From Pseudomonas asplenii (GTDB lineage: Bacteria; Pseudomonadota; Gammaproteobacteria; Pseudomonadales; Pseudomonadaceae): a stretch of 64,000 nucleotides of DNA. The position numbers and the translations under genes are program-made. Below the pieces are notes generated by a model that saw nothing but the letters and a program-made list of their open reading frames with translations, had not been told where the DNA came from and searched no databases. The DNA is taken from positions 5,022,001 to 5,086,000 of the forward strand of contig NZ_LT629777.1 of NCBI RefSeq assembly GCF_900105475.1, written 5' to 3'. Below are positions 54,850-62,818 of the stretch, one piece after another; the first letter of the stretch is position 1; every line of letters starts with the position of its first letter.

Positions 54850-55744
54850 ACGACTGCTTCATTTCCACGATCAACCGCTCCAGTTCCAAAGCCGCCGGGG
54901 TCAACACCCTGCCCCGGCGCTTGAGCAAACCGACCTTGCGCATTACCTCGGGCTCGACCAGCGGCACCCCGGTCAGCAGCGGATGCCCAGGCCCCGGTAG
55001 CGCCATGGTCGGTACCGCCGCCACCCCCAACCCCGCCTCCACCAAGCCGATCATGGTCGTCACATGCCGGGTCTCGCACACTCCTGATTTTTCCGGCGTG
55101 ATACGAATCAGCGCCTGATCGAGCAGGAAGCGGTTGCCCGAGGTCTTGTCGAGGCTGATGTAGTCCTGCTGGTACAGCTCTGTCCAGGTCACGCTCGTGC
55201 GCTGCGCCAACGGATGGTCGCGACGACAGGCCACTACATAACGCTCTTCCACCAGCAACTCGAACTCGATTTCCGGCTGCAGGTTGCCCGTAAAACTCAA
55301 CCCGAAATCCGCCTCGCCACTGAGGACTGCGGCGTGCACGTCATTGGCACTGGAATCGAGCACCTTGATCCTGATCTTCGGGTACTGCCGGTGATAATGG
55401 GCAATCACCTTGGGCATGAAGTAATACGCGGCCGAAGGCACACACGCCACGGTGACATGGCCGAGCCGGGTCGAGGCAACGTCGGTGATGCCCAGCAGCG
55501 CGACATCCAGGTCATCCAGCAGGCGTTCCACCGTCGGTGCGAACGACCGGCCGACCTGGGTCAGGCTGACACGCCGGGTGGTGCGCTCGAACAGCCGCAC
55601 GCCGAGCGCCTCTTCAAGCTTTTCCACCCTTCGACTCAAGGCAGGCTGGGAAATGCTGATGGCCTGGGCGGCCTTGCGAAAGCTGCCTTGTTCGACGACG
55701 GCGCGAAAGGCCTGCAGATCGTTCAAATCGAAGTTGATCGCCAC
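54839..55744 (-). CDS. LysR-type transcriptional regulator
   Basis: A 301-residue LysR regulator. The N-terminal winged helix (LNDLQAFRAVVEQGSFRKAA, QPALSRRVEKLEEALGVRLF, residues about 7-55) is standard. The effector domain follows, with VTVACVPSAAYYFMPKVI and GLGVAAVPTMALPGP. It is convergent to the MFS/solute-binding unit, overlapping its last gene by 11 bases, and is likely the regulator of that unit. A strong palindrome lies 17 bases upstream of its own start, suggesting autoregulation. Confidence 0.92.
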   Translation of the reverse strand: MAINFDLNDLQAFRAVVEQGSFRKAAQAISISQPALSRRVEKLEEALGVRLFERTTRRVSLTQVGRSFAPTVERLLDDLDVALLGITDVASTRLGHVTVACVPSAAYYFMPKVIAHYHRQYPKIRIKVLDSSANDVHAAVLSGEADFGLSFTGNLQPEIEFELLVEERYVVACRRDHPLAQRTSVTWTELYQQDYISLDKTSGNRFLLDQALIRITPEKSGVCETRHVTTMIGLVEAGLGVAAVPTMALPGPGHPLLTGVPLVEPEVMRKVGLLKRRGRVLTPAALELERLIVEMKQSFSE

Positions 55745-55760
55745 GGGGTATTCTCATCGG

Positions 55761-55778
55761 ACACTGATTGATCAGTGT
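55761..55778. promoter_or_regulatory. Perfect palindrome upstream of LysR gene
   Basis: ACACTGA-TTGA-TCAGTGT, 18 bases, 17 bases before the LysR start. It is probably an autoregulatory operator or another regulator's site. The rest of the gap to 56058 holds the gene remnant described next and nothing else recognised. Confidence 0.5.
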
Positions 55779-55822
55779 AACGCATCGATTACCCGGATAG
55801 ATGCAGGCAAGCTTGCGCCCTG

Positions 55823-55987
55823 TCATGCCGCGAGCAATGGCGGCATCGGGCAATCGAGAATGTCGGCCACCGCGCGCATCCATTCAGCTTCAGCGGCGCT
55901 GACCTGGCCGTCATGCCCGATGCACCGGGCCATGGCCCTTGAGCAGGCATCAGGCTGCGACCCGTCCGGGCGATCGAGTCGCAATCT
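55823..55987 (-). pseudogene. C-terminal remnant of an M48-type metallopeptidase gene
   Basis: An open frame of about 55 codons with no good start encodes a sequence containing ARCIGHDGQVSAAEAEWM, then RAVADILDCPMPPLLAA before its stop. From memory this resembles the extreme C-terminus of TPR/M48 family membrane peptidases of Pseudomonas (hydrophilic helix ending in DCPMPPLL). No upstream body of the gene exists; the pectinase gene occupies that place in the opposite orientation. It is best read as a truncated remnant left by a rearrangement. A short real gene is less likely. Confidence 0.4.
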
Positions 55988-56058
55988 TCATTTGATTAAT
56001 CCCGACGCTCCCTCCAATCATGGCCTTCAATTTCCAACCTGGAGGCCAAAGCCGTTCC

Positions 56059-58272
56059 ATGTCGCGCCTTTCAATTGCTGTCACGCTGCTGTGCTCGCTG
56101 GCGACCCACAGTGCCTGGGCCGAAGACACCCGTCACGTCGAGGAGCCTCGCCTGCCCGGCCAGGTCTGCGCAACCCTGGAGCCACTGTCCGCCTCGGCCT
56201 GGCAGAGTGAAACCGCGCGCTTGCAGGATGCGCTCAATCGCTGCCCGCAGGGCCAGGCGGTGCGCCTGGCCGCCGGAGCCAAGGGTGCGGTGTTCCCAAG
56301 CGGGCCGTTGCAGATTCCCTCCGGCGTGACCTTGTGGCTGGATAAAACCGTGGTACTGACCGCCACCACCGATGCCCGGGCCTACGACAATGGCGCCGGA
56401 ACCTGCGGTCGTATCGACAACAAGGGCACTGGCTGTCGCCCCTTCATTCATATCGTCCAGGCCCGTGGCAGCGCCATCGTCGGTCAGGGCGAGATCGATG
56501 GCCAGGGCGACAAAGCCATCCAGGGCACCGACCAGAGCTGGTGGCAACTGGCACGCCAGGCCCAAAGAGAGAATGGCAAGCAGAACAACCCGCGCCTGAT
56601 CGAGATCGACCGCTCGCGCGACATCACCCTCTATGGCCTGCGCCTGCACAACGCGGCCAACTTCCACGTGGTCGCCTATCAGGTGGACGGTTTCACCGCC
56701 TGGGGCCTGATCATCGATACCGCCGCCGATGCCCGCAACACCGACGGCATCGACCCCATGGGCTCGAGCAACGTTACCCTGGCCCACAACTTCATTCGTA
56801 CCGGCGACGATAATGTCGCGATCAAGGCCGGTTCCCAAGGCCCCAGCCGGCACCTGTCGATCCTCGACAACCACTTCTACAGCGGCCACGGCATGTCGAT
56901 CGGCAGCGAAACCAACTCGGGCGTCTCCGATGTGCTGGTACGCGGCCTGACCCTCGACGGCACCACCTCGGGCATCCGGATCAAAAGCGATGCGTCGCGT
57001 GGCGGCATCGTCCAGGACGTTCGTTATCAGGACATCTGCCTGCGCAACAATCGTCAGCCGATCGATATCGACACGGCCTACGCCAAGGATGTGACCGGTA
57101 ACGCCATTCCGGTCTATCGCGACATTGTGCTGCAGCACGTCCATGGCGCCGACGGTATCCTGCGTATCCAGGCCACCGGCGCCTCGCCAGCAATTGGCCT
57201 GACCCTCGACGATGTCCACTTCGCACCGACCGCGCAATGGCAGGTGAGCCGCGCCGACCTCAAGGCAGGCCCCGGCGGCGTCAGCCCGCCCGTACCCGGC
57301 CTCAACGCCCCGGCAGGCAGCCCGGCGCCGTCAGCCTGCGACCAGCGCTGGACGAGTTTTCCGCAGCCGGCCGACAGCCCCGGCGTGCTCAAGGTCGGGG
57401 CAACGCAACGCTATCGACAAGTCCAGGAGGCCGTCGATGCCGCACGCCCAGGCGACACCATCCGCATTGATCCCGGCGTCTACCACGAAGTCGTGCACAT
57501 CACCGTGCCCAGGCTGCGGCTGACCGGCGCCGGCAGCCAACCCGACGACGTGGTCATCGAAGCCGATCACAGTGCCGGTGACAGTGGCGGCACCGCAAAG
57601 TCCGCCACGGTGTTTGCCCAGGCCGACGACCTGCAGATCGATCATCTGACCATTGCCAACCGTTTCCACGAACACCACCCCGAGGTCAGCGACGGTGCCC
57701 AGGCCATTGCGCTGTCGGCGACGGGTGACCGGCAACGCTTCATCGGCCTGCACCTTCTGGGCAGTCAGGACACCTTGTACGCCGGCGGGAACGGCCACCG
57801 GCAGTATTACCAGGACGACCTGATCACCGGCACCGTCGATTTCATCTTTGGCGATGCCCTGGCCTACTTCGAACACGTCGAGCTGCGCGGTATTCAACGC
57901 AATTCGATCACCCTCACCGCCCAGAGCCGGGTGTCAGCCGGGCAGCACAGCGGGTTCGTCTTTCACGATTGCACGGTCAGCGCCGATTCGTCGGTCCAGA
58001 CCATCAGCCTGGGCCGCCCCTGGCGCGACCTGGCTACCGTCAGCTACCTAGGCTGTGAGCTGGATGGGCGAGTCCTGCCCCAAGGCTTTACCGAATGGAA
58101 CCAGGAACATCGGTTGCCGACCGCACGTTATGCGGAAGTCGGCTCCCGGGGCGCCGGGCGCAACCCGCAAGCGCGCGAGGCGTTCATGGTGAAGCTCGAT
58201 GCCGCCACCCTCGCCCAACAATCCGACCCTGCACGGTTTCTCGCCGGGGCCGATGGCTGGAGTCCGCGCTAG
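56059..58272 (+). CDS. Secreted polygalacturonase (GH28) - pectin methylesterase (CE8) fusion
   Basis: A 737-residue exported two-domain pectinase. The signal peptide MSRLSIAVTLLCSLATHSAWA is followed by a GH28 polygalacturonase domain (about 30-415) with all four family motifs: NTDGID (227-232), GDDNVAIK (249-256), GHGMSIGSE (276-284) and IRIKSD (306-311). After a Pro-rich linker (about 408-425) comes a CE8 pectin methylesterase domain (about 440-735) with QDTLY, DFIFG and LGRPWR, the catalytic Asp pair and Arg. The product should de-esterify and cut homogalacturonan. The ATG at 56059 gives a clean signal peptide. It is monocistronic. Substrate coupling between the domains is inferred. Confidence 0.9.
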   Translation: MSRLSIAVTLLCSLATHSAWAEDTRHVEEPRLPGQVCATLEPLSASAWQSETARLQDALNRCPQGQAVRLAAGAKGAVFPSGPLQIPSGVTLWLDKTVVLTATTDARAYDNGAGTCGRIDNKGTGCRPFIHIVQARGSAIVGQGEIDGQGDKAIQGTDQSWWQLARQAQRENGKQNNPRLIEIDRSRDITLYGLRLHNAANFHVVAYQVDGFTAWGLIIDTAADARNTDGIDPMGSSNVTLAHNFIRTGDDNVAIKAGSQGPSRHLSILDNHFYSGHGMSIGSETNSGVSDVLVRGLTLDGTTSGIRIKSDASRGGIVQDVRYQDICLRNNRQPIDIDTAYAKDVTGNAIPVYRDIVLQHVHGADGILRIQATGASPAIGLTLDDVHFAPTAQWQVSRADLKAGPGGVSPPVPGLNAPAGSPAPSACDQRWTSFPQPADSPGVLKVGATQRYRQVQEAVDAARPGDTIRIDPGVYHEVVHITVPRLRLTGAGSQPDDVVIEADHSAGDSGGTAKSATVFAQADDLQIDHLTIANRFHEHHPEVSDGAQAIALSATGDRQRFIGLHLLGSQDTLYAGGNGHRQYYQDDLITGTVDFIFGDALAYFEHVELRGIQRNSITLTAQSRVSAGQHSGFVFHDCTVSADSSVQTISLGRPWRDLATVSYLGCELDGRVLPQGFTEWNQEHRLPTARYAEVGSRGAGRNPQAREAFMVKLDAATLAQQSDPARFLAGADGWSPR

Positions 58273-58472
58273 CGGCCGATGCCGCCGCCAGCCGCTCTAT
58301 CGTCCCCCTGCGACAAATCATCACACATCCGACGAGCCTGCCGAAAAACGCGCGCCTGTGTCTTCTTTTGCGCAACCCTGCCCGTTAAGATTCGCGCCTG
58401 CGTTGCCAGCCCAGAACTCTTATAAAACCCCGCCTGCAACACCGCTACTCCGTCTGTTCTCTTGAGGTCATT

Positions 58473-59759
58473 ATGTCCGTGCAATTATTGGCCATGGCGC
58501 TGGCACCGCTATTGGGTCTGTTCATCATCAGCATCGGCAGCGCACTGATGTCGTCGCTGACCACCCTGCGCCTGGATGCCATGGGGTTTTCCGCGAGCAT
58601 GATCGGGGTGGTGTCGTCAGCCTACTTCATCGGCCTGACCCTGGGTTCGATCTTCAACGAACGATTGATCGTGCGCATCGGCCATATCCGTGCCTATAGC
58701 TGCTTCGCCGCGCTGATCGCGGTCACCATTGGCCTGCAGGGCCTGAGCCATGACCCGTGGATCTGGTCCGGCCTGCGCCTGATCGGCGGCTGGGCGCTCG
58801 TCGGCGTGTACCTGGTGGTGGAAAGCTGGTTGCTGCTGGTGGCCGAACCGAAGATTCGCGGGCGCCTGCTGGCGCTGTACATGATCGCGCTGTACGGCGC
58901 CGGCCTGATCGGCCAGATGAGCCTCGGCCCGGTGATGGGCGCCGGTGAAAGCGTGCCCTTCACTCTTGCGGCGATGCTCGCCTCACTGTCGCTGGTGCCG
59001 ATCGCGATGATTCCCCGGGTGACTCCCCTGGTCGAGCGCGCCGAGCCGTTGCCGGCCAGCCAACTGATCCGTATCACCCCGACTGGCGTAATGGGCTGCT
59101 TCGGCTCCGGGGTGATCATCGCGGCGGTGTACACCCTGCTGCCGCTGTACCTGCAGAAAGTGGGCTTGAGCGTGACCGAGGTCGGCCACACCATGGCCGC
59201 CGTGATTTTCGGCGCAATGGTGTTGCAGTACCCGGTGGGCCGCTGGTCCGACCGCAAGGACCGCCAGACCGTACTGATCGTGCTGAGTGCCGCCTGCGTC
59301 GTATTGTCGGCGATCACCCTGCTGCTGCCGCCTTCGGGCTGGCCGATGCTGGTGGTGATGTTCCTGCTCGGCGGCGGGGTGTTCGCGGTGTATCCGGTGG
59401 CGGTCAGCCACGCGGCCGACAGCGCGCCGTCCGGCGCCCTGGTGCGGATGATCCAGGGCCTGCTGCTGATCAACTCCCTTGGCTCGGCGATCAGCCCACT
59501 GGCGATTTCGCCACTGATGGGCTGGGCGGGGCCTTCCGGATTGTTCTGGGCCTTCGCGGTGCTCAATCTGGGGCTGGTGGCGTTCTTCGTCTGGCGCCGC
59601 CGCGCGCACCCGGTACCGATCGCTGCGGCGCCGTTTGCTGCGGCCAGTCAATACTCGGCCACCGGCGTCGAACTGCGCATGACCCAGGATCTGAGCGACG
59701 CCGTAGAAGCACATGAGGCGATGGAGCAGACGGCACCGGCTCATTCAGCTCACGGGTAA
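58473..59759 (+). CDS. MFS transporter (YcaD-like)
   Basis: A 428-residue inner-membrane carrier with about twelve helices, matching the YcaD branch of the major facilitators. Helix 1-2 contains MSSLTTLRLDAMGFSASMIG and RLIVRIGHIRAYSCFA. GGWALVGVYLVVESWLLL is a conserved YcaD segment, as is QYPVGRWSDRKDRQTVL. A hydrophilic tail of about 50 residues ends the protein. The ATG at 58473 follows TTGAGG. Substrate unknown. The 200 bases upstream (58273-58472) hold only its promoter region as far as I can see. Confidence 0.87.
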   Translation: MSVQLLAMALAPLLGLFIISIGSALMSSLTTLRLDAMGFSASMIGVVSSAYFIGLTLGSIFNERLIVRIGHIRAYSCFAALIAVTIGLQGLSHDPWIWSGLRLIGGWALVGVYLVVESWLLLVAEPKIRGRLLALYMIALYGAGLIGQMSLGPVMGAGESVPFTLAAMLASLSLVPIAMIPRVTPLVERAEPLPASQLIRITPTGVMGCFGSGVIIAAVYTLLPLYLQKVGLSVTEVGHTMAAVIFGAMVLQYPVGRWSDRKDRQTVLIVLSAACVVLSAITLLLPPSGWPMLVVMFLLGGGVFAVYPVAVSHAADSAPSGALVRMIQGLLLINSLGSAISPLAISPLMGWAGPSGLFWAFAVLNLGLVAFFVWRRRAHPVPIAAAPFAAASQYSATGVELRMTQDLSDAVEAHEAMEQTAPAHSAHG

Positions 59760-59778
59760 AGTCTACGAGTTGTCTGGA

Positions 59779-60000
59779 TCAACCCTTCGCAACCGGGTCA
59801 TCCACCGCGGGCGCCTTGACCGGAACCGGCTCAATCCCCCAGTCGCCGTGCAGATACCAGTCCTCGCCGAGCATCTCGGCAGGATGCATGGTGCGATCTG
59901 CACCGTTACCACAGGACAGCGCGTTGGTTGCGCAATAACGGTCGCAGCCCCAGCAGATACGCTCGGGATGCTTGGGATTGATGGGAAAGGGCTTGGCCAT
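59779..60000 (-). CDS. DUF3079 family small cysteine-rich protein
   Basis: A 73-residue protein: MAKPFPINPKHPERICWGCD and RYCATNALSCGNG give four Cys (C-x2-C-x3-C and one more), suggesting a metal or Fe-S site. HPAEMLGEDWYLHGDWG is the conserved second half of DUF3079. The ATG at 60000 has AAGGAA upstream. It is convergent with the YcaD-like gene. No function is known for the family. Confidence 0.85.
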   Translation of the reverse strand: MAKPFPINPKHPERICWGCDRYCATNALSCGNGADRTMHPAEMLGEDWYLHGDWGIEPVPVKAPAVDDPVAKG

Positions 60001-60179
60001 GGCATTCCTTGCAAGGCAAACGGAAGTGGCTTTCAACCTAGCGTGCCGGGCGCGCGGGCACCTTGATTTCGATCAAGAATGGGCAGTACCAGGCCGTCTC
60101 TCAAGGCACGACGGCGGTGGTGGCCTGAAGCCCCGAGGGTTTCCTTGCTGAAATCAAACACCTTCGGTACGGCTCTGCA

Positions 60180-61097
60180 CTACCCAGGCCAACGCCAGGA
60201 CGGCTCACTGAGGTGCTCGGCGAAGAAGTCCGAGAGTGCGCGGATCTTCACCGGCCGTGTACGCGCCGATGGCGTCACGAAGTACAGGCCGCCATGGGTC
60301 ATGCTCCAGTCAGGCAGCAGGCGCACCAGGCGACCGTCCGCCAGGTATTCGCTGGCAATGAATTCCGGCAGTTCGGCAATTGCCAGCCCTTCCAGCAACA
60401 CCGGAATCATCGCATTGGAGTTGGTCACCCGCAGTGGGCCATTGGGCACGACGTCTTCTTCGACGCCATTGTCCTGGGTGAACCGCCACACCTGGGTCCG
60501 CGCCCGATAGGCATAACTGAGGCACCGCCGATTCGCCAGATCACGCGGATGCTGCGGGCGACCGTGCTGTTCCAGATAGCTGGGGGACGCCACCAGGAAC
60601 TGGGTCACCGCGCAGAGCCGCCGGGCGACCAGGGAAGAGTCCGGCAACGCGGCGATCCGCAAGGCAGCATCAAAGCCGTCGGCAATCAGGTCCACCGAGG
60701 CGTCCGACAGGTGCAGGTCGACCGACAACTCCGGATAACGACGGATCAGCTCCGGCAGCAGCGGTGCCACCCAGCGCAGGCCGAACACCATCGGAATCGC
60801 CAGGCGCACCTGGCCACGCGGTTGCACCGACAGTTCCTGGGCTTCGCTTTCTACCTCTTCGGCCTGGCGATAGATGTCCCCGGCCTTGGCCGCCATGCTC
60901 AAACCGAACTCGGTGAGTGACAACTGACGCGAGGTGCGATTGAACAGCCGGCCGCCCAATCGCTCTTCCAGCCTGGCCACGGCGCGCGACACCGTCGGCA
61001 CCGACACGCCCATGACCCGGGCAGCAGCAGCGAACGATCCTTCTTCTGCGACCTTGGCGAACATCGCCAGGCCTTCGAAATCGGGCAATTTGCTCAT
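60180..61097 (-). CDS. LysR-type transcriptional regulator
   Basis: A 305-residue LysR regulator with the CrgA/YafC-type form: FAKVAEEGSFAAAARVMGVS and VSRAVARLEERLGGRLFNRTSRQLSLTE form the N-terminal HTH (about 8-60). The effector domain follows (RLAIPMVFGLRWVAPLL, DGFDAALRIAALPDSSLVAR). The ATG at 61097 (MSKLPDFEG) is chosen over an upstream in-frame ATG for normal length. It is divergent from an SDR gene 104 bases away, which it probably controls. Confidence 0.92.
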   Translation of the reverse strand: MSKLPDFEGLAMFAKVAEEGSFAAAARVMGVSVPTVSRAVARLEERLGGRLFNRTSRQLSLTEFGLSMAAKAGDIYRQAEEVESEAQELSVQPRGQVRLAIPMVFGLRWVAPLLPELIRRYPELSVDLHLSDASVDLIADGFDAALRIAALPDSSLVARRLCAVTQFLVASPSYLEQHGRPQHPRDLANRRCLSYAYRARTQVWRFTQDNGVEEDVVPNGPLRVTNSNAMIPVLLEGLAIAELPEFIASEYLADGRLVRLLPDWSMTHGGLYFVTPSARTRPVKIRALSDFFAEHLSEPSWRWPG

Positions 61098-61142
61098 TTC
61101 ATTTCTGCAACGATAAGTTTCAGGCAATTCTATTTTGAAAAA

Positions 61143-61156
61143 ATCGACCCGTCGAT
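61143..61156. promoter_or_regulatory. Putative LysR operator between lysR and SDR genes
   Basis: ATCGA-CCCG-TCGAT is an inverted repeat in the middle of the 104-base divergent region, at the place expected for a shared LysR binding site. Short, so modest confidence. Confidence 0.35.
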
Positions 61157-61201
61157 AAGCTTCTCCCACACCGCAACCACTTACCGAATCGGAGAAACAT
61201 C

Positions 61202-61954
61202 ATGACTGGCAAACTTGAAGGCAAAATCGCAGTTGTCACCGGCGGCACCACCGGCATCGGCCTGGCGACCGCCAAACGCTTCGCCCAGGAAGGCGCCCAC
61301 GTCTACATCACCGGCCGCCGCCAGGCCGAACTGGACGCCGCCGTGGCCCAGGTCGGCAACGCCACCGGCGTCCAGGTCGACTCGACCCGCCTCGACCAGC
61401 TCGACGCCCTCTACCAGCGTATCCAGGCCGAGCGCGGCCACATCGACGTGCTGTTCGCCAACGCTGGCGGCGGTTCGATGCTGCCACTGGGACAGATCAC
61501 CGAAGAGCATTTCGACGACACCTTCGACCGCAACGTCAAAGGCGTGCTGTTCACCGTCCAGAAAGCCCTACCGCTGCTGGCCAACAACGCTTCGGTGATC
61601 CTCACCGGCTCCACCGCCGCCAGCTCCGGCACCGCCGCCTTCAGCGTGTACGCCGCGTCCAAGGCTGCCGTGCGTGCGTTCGCCCGCAACTGGATCCTCG
61701 ACCTGAAAGACCGCAATGTCCGCGTCAACACCATCAGCCCTGGTGCCACCCGCACGCCTGGCCTGGTCGACCTGGCCGGCCCGGACGCGGCGCAGCAGCA
61801 AGGCCTGCTGGACTACCTCGCGTCGCAGATCCCGCAAGGACGCGTAGGTGAACCGGAAGAAATCGCCAGCGCCGCACTGTTCCTCGCCTCCAGCGACGCC
61901 AGCTTCGTCAACGGCACAGAACTGTTCGTCGACGGCGGCCAGGCGCAGATCTGA
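61202..61954 (+). CDS. Short-chain dehydrogenase/reductase (SDR)
   Basis: A 250-residue classical SDR oxidoreductase. The cofactor loop is [16 protein letters not shown] (about 13-28), the NAG motif is LFANAGGG (about 84-91), the catalytic Ser is in [11 protein letters not shown] and the Tyr-Lys pair in YAASK (about 153-157). SPGATRTPG and the C-terminal [12 protein letters not shown] are typical. An Arg pair after the second strand (TGRRQAEL) suggests NADP(H). The ATG at 61202 follows CGGAG. It is divergent from and probably regulated by the neighbouring LysR. Substrate unknown. Confidence 0.92.
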   Translation: MTGKLEGKIAVVTGGTTGIGLATAKRFAQEGAHVYITGRRQAELDAAVAQVGNATGVQVDSTRLDQLDALYQRIQAERGHIDVLFANAGGGSMLPLGQITEEHFDDTFDRNVKGVLFTVQKALPLLANNASVILTGSTAASSGTAAFSVYAASKAAVRAFARNWILDLKDRNVRVNTISPGATRTPGLVDLAGPDAAQQQGLLDYLASQIPQGRVGEPEEIASAALFLASSDASFVNGTELFVDGGQAQI

Positions 61955-62100
61955 TCTGATGAGATTGGCGACCACGTGATCTCCGGCCATCGCATGCTGA
62001 CGGTCAGCCAATCTCGCAACACTTGGTAAAGAGACGAAACGACTTTCCGAAAATACGCCGGTTTCCTACGTGTTATCGGCATGGGAGAATATTGTGTGCG

Positions 62101-62345
62101 TCTACGGTGGTGACTAGAGTCCAAGGGTCGCTGCACATTCAGCGACCGGGCTTGGTAACCCGGATTTGAGTAGGCGCACAGCGCCGCGAAAGTGGCTTTT
62201 TTGTGTTCGCTGTTATGGCGGGCTGTGCGCAGGAGGCTTCGCCTGCCGGTTCCTATTCACCGGTTTACCAACCTGCGTACAGTTCGCCACCCCTTCGCTT
62301 GGTAACGAAACGTGGCGGGCTCCTTACCCGAATAGGAGATTCTTC
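62101..62345 (+). ncRNA. Structured RNA leader with internal terminator upstream of DUF3077/DUF6124-like gene
   Basis: A long untranslated leader with successive stems: GGTCGCTG/CAGCGACC (62126-62133 with 62140-62147) and CCGGG/CCCGG (62146-62150 with 62159-62163), which share two bases. A long-range GCGCACAGC/GCTGTGCGC stem (62174-62182 with 62222-62230) encloses a GAAA-loop terminator with six Ts (62183-62202). A final CGCCAC/GTGGCG stem (around 62285-62317) lies near the gene. The word CTTGGTAAC occurs twice, in matching loops (62151-62159 and about 62298-62306). This layout fits a cis-acting attenuator. From memory, similar leaders precede small genes of this family in other fluorescent pseudomonads. 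The remaining 61955-62100 shows no gene. Confidence 0.55.
62183..62202 (+). terminator. Intrinsic terminator inside the leader
   Basis: GCCGC-GAAA-GTGGC followed by TTTTTT. The five-base-pair stem (one G-U) is weak but has a stable tetraloop and a perfect T run. It lies 144 bases before the ORF, nested inside a longer stem that may compete with it. Confidence 0.6.
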
Positions 62346-62753
62346 ATGACCAAGAAAATCACCCCCGCCCCACCTAGCAGCACTTCCAGTCTTGAAGAGA
62401 AAGCCGCATACCTGAGCCAGGTCATGCATGACTCGCTGGCCCAGATCGAATCCAGGCCATCGCCGCCTGAAGAGCCGACACCGCTTGAAACGCTCGGCAC
62501 CACCGCCTTCAGAAACGTCGAGCCCGGCAACACCTCCACCCCGCCGCTGTTCTGCGTCACGCCAGGCGTTAGCGCACAGATCGGATTGACTCAGGTGTCG
62601 GAACTGCTGCGATCCGCCGAATTGAACGCCGACGAAATCTGCCCGCGCCTGGAGGGTTTTGAACGGGACCTGATGATGGGGCTGGTCCACGCAGTCGGCC
62701 TGTCACGGGCCGTGGTGGATGCATTGCTCGATGGGGTGCCCATACCTGCCTGA
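62346..62753 (+). CDS. Small protein, DUF3077/DUF6124-like
   Basis: A 135-residue soluble protein: MTKKITPAPPSSTSS, then a Pro-rich, disordered region up to about residue 60. A compact helical domain follows (LFCVTPGVSAQIGLTQVSEL, FERDLMMGLVHAVGLSRAVV). The 'F-x-V-x-P/A-G-V' start of the helical part and the small size resemble the Pseudomonas DUF3077/DUF6124 proteins, of unknown function. The ATG at 62346 follows TAGGAGA. Its expression is probably set by the structured leader before it. Confidence 0.7.
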   Translation: MTKKITPAPPSSTSSLEEKAAYLSQVMHDSLAQIESRPSPPEEPTPLETLGTTAFRNVEPGNTSTPPLFCVTPGVSAQIGLTQVSELLRSAELNADEICPRLEGFERDLMMGLVHAVGLSRAVVDALLDGVPIPA

Positions 62754-62818
62754 GTGCGCTGGACTCTGCTGGCTGATACGGGTCTTGTGTGGTGCCTGCT
62801 GGCCTCTCGCGGATCCAC

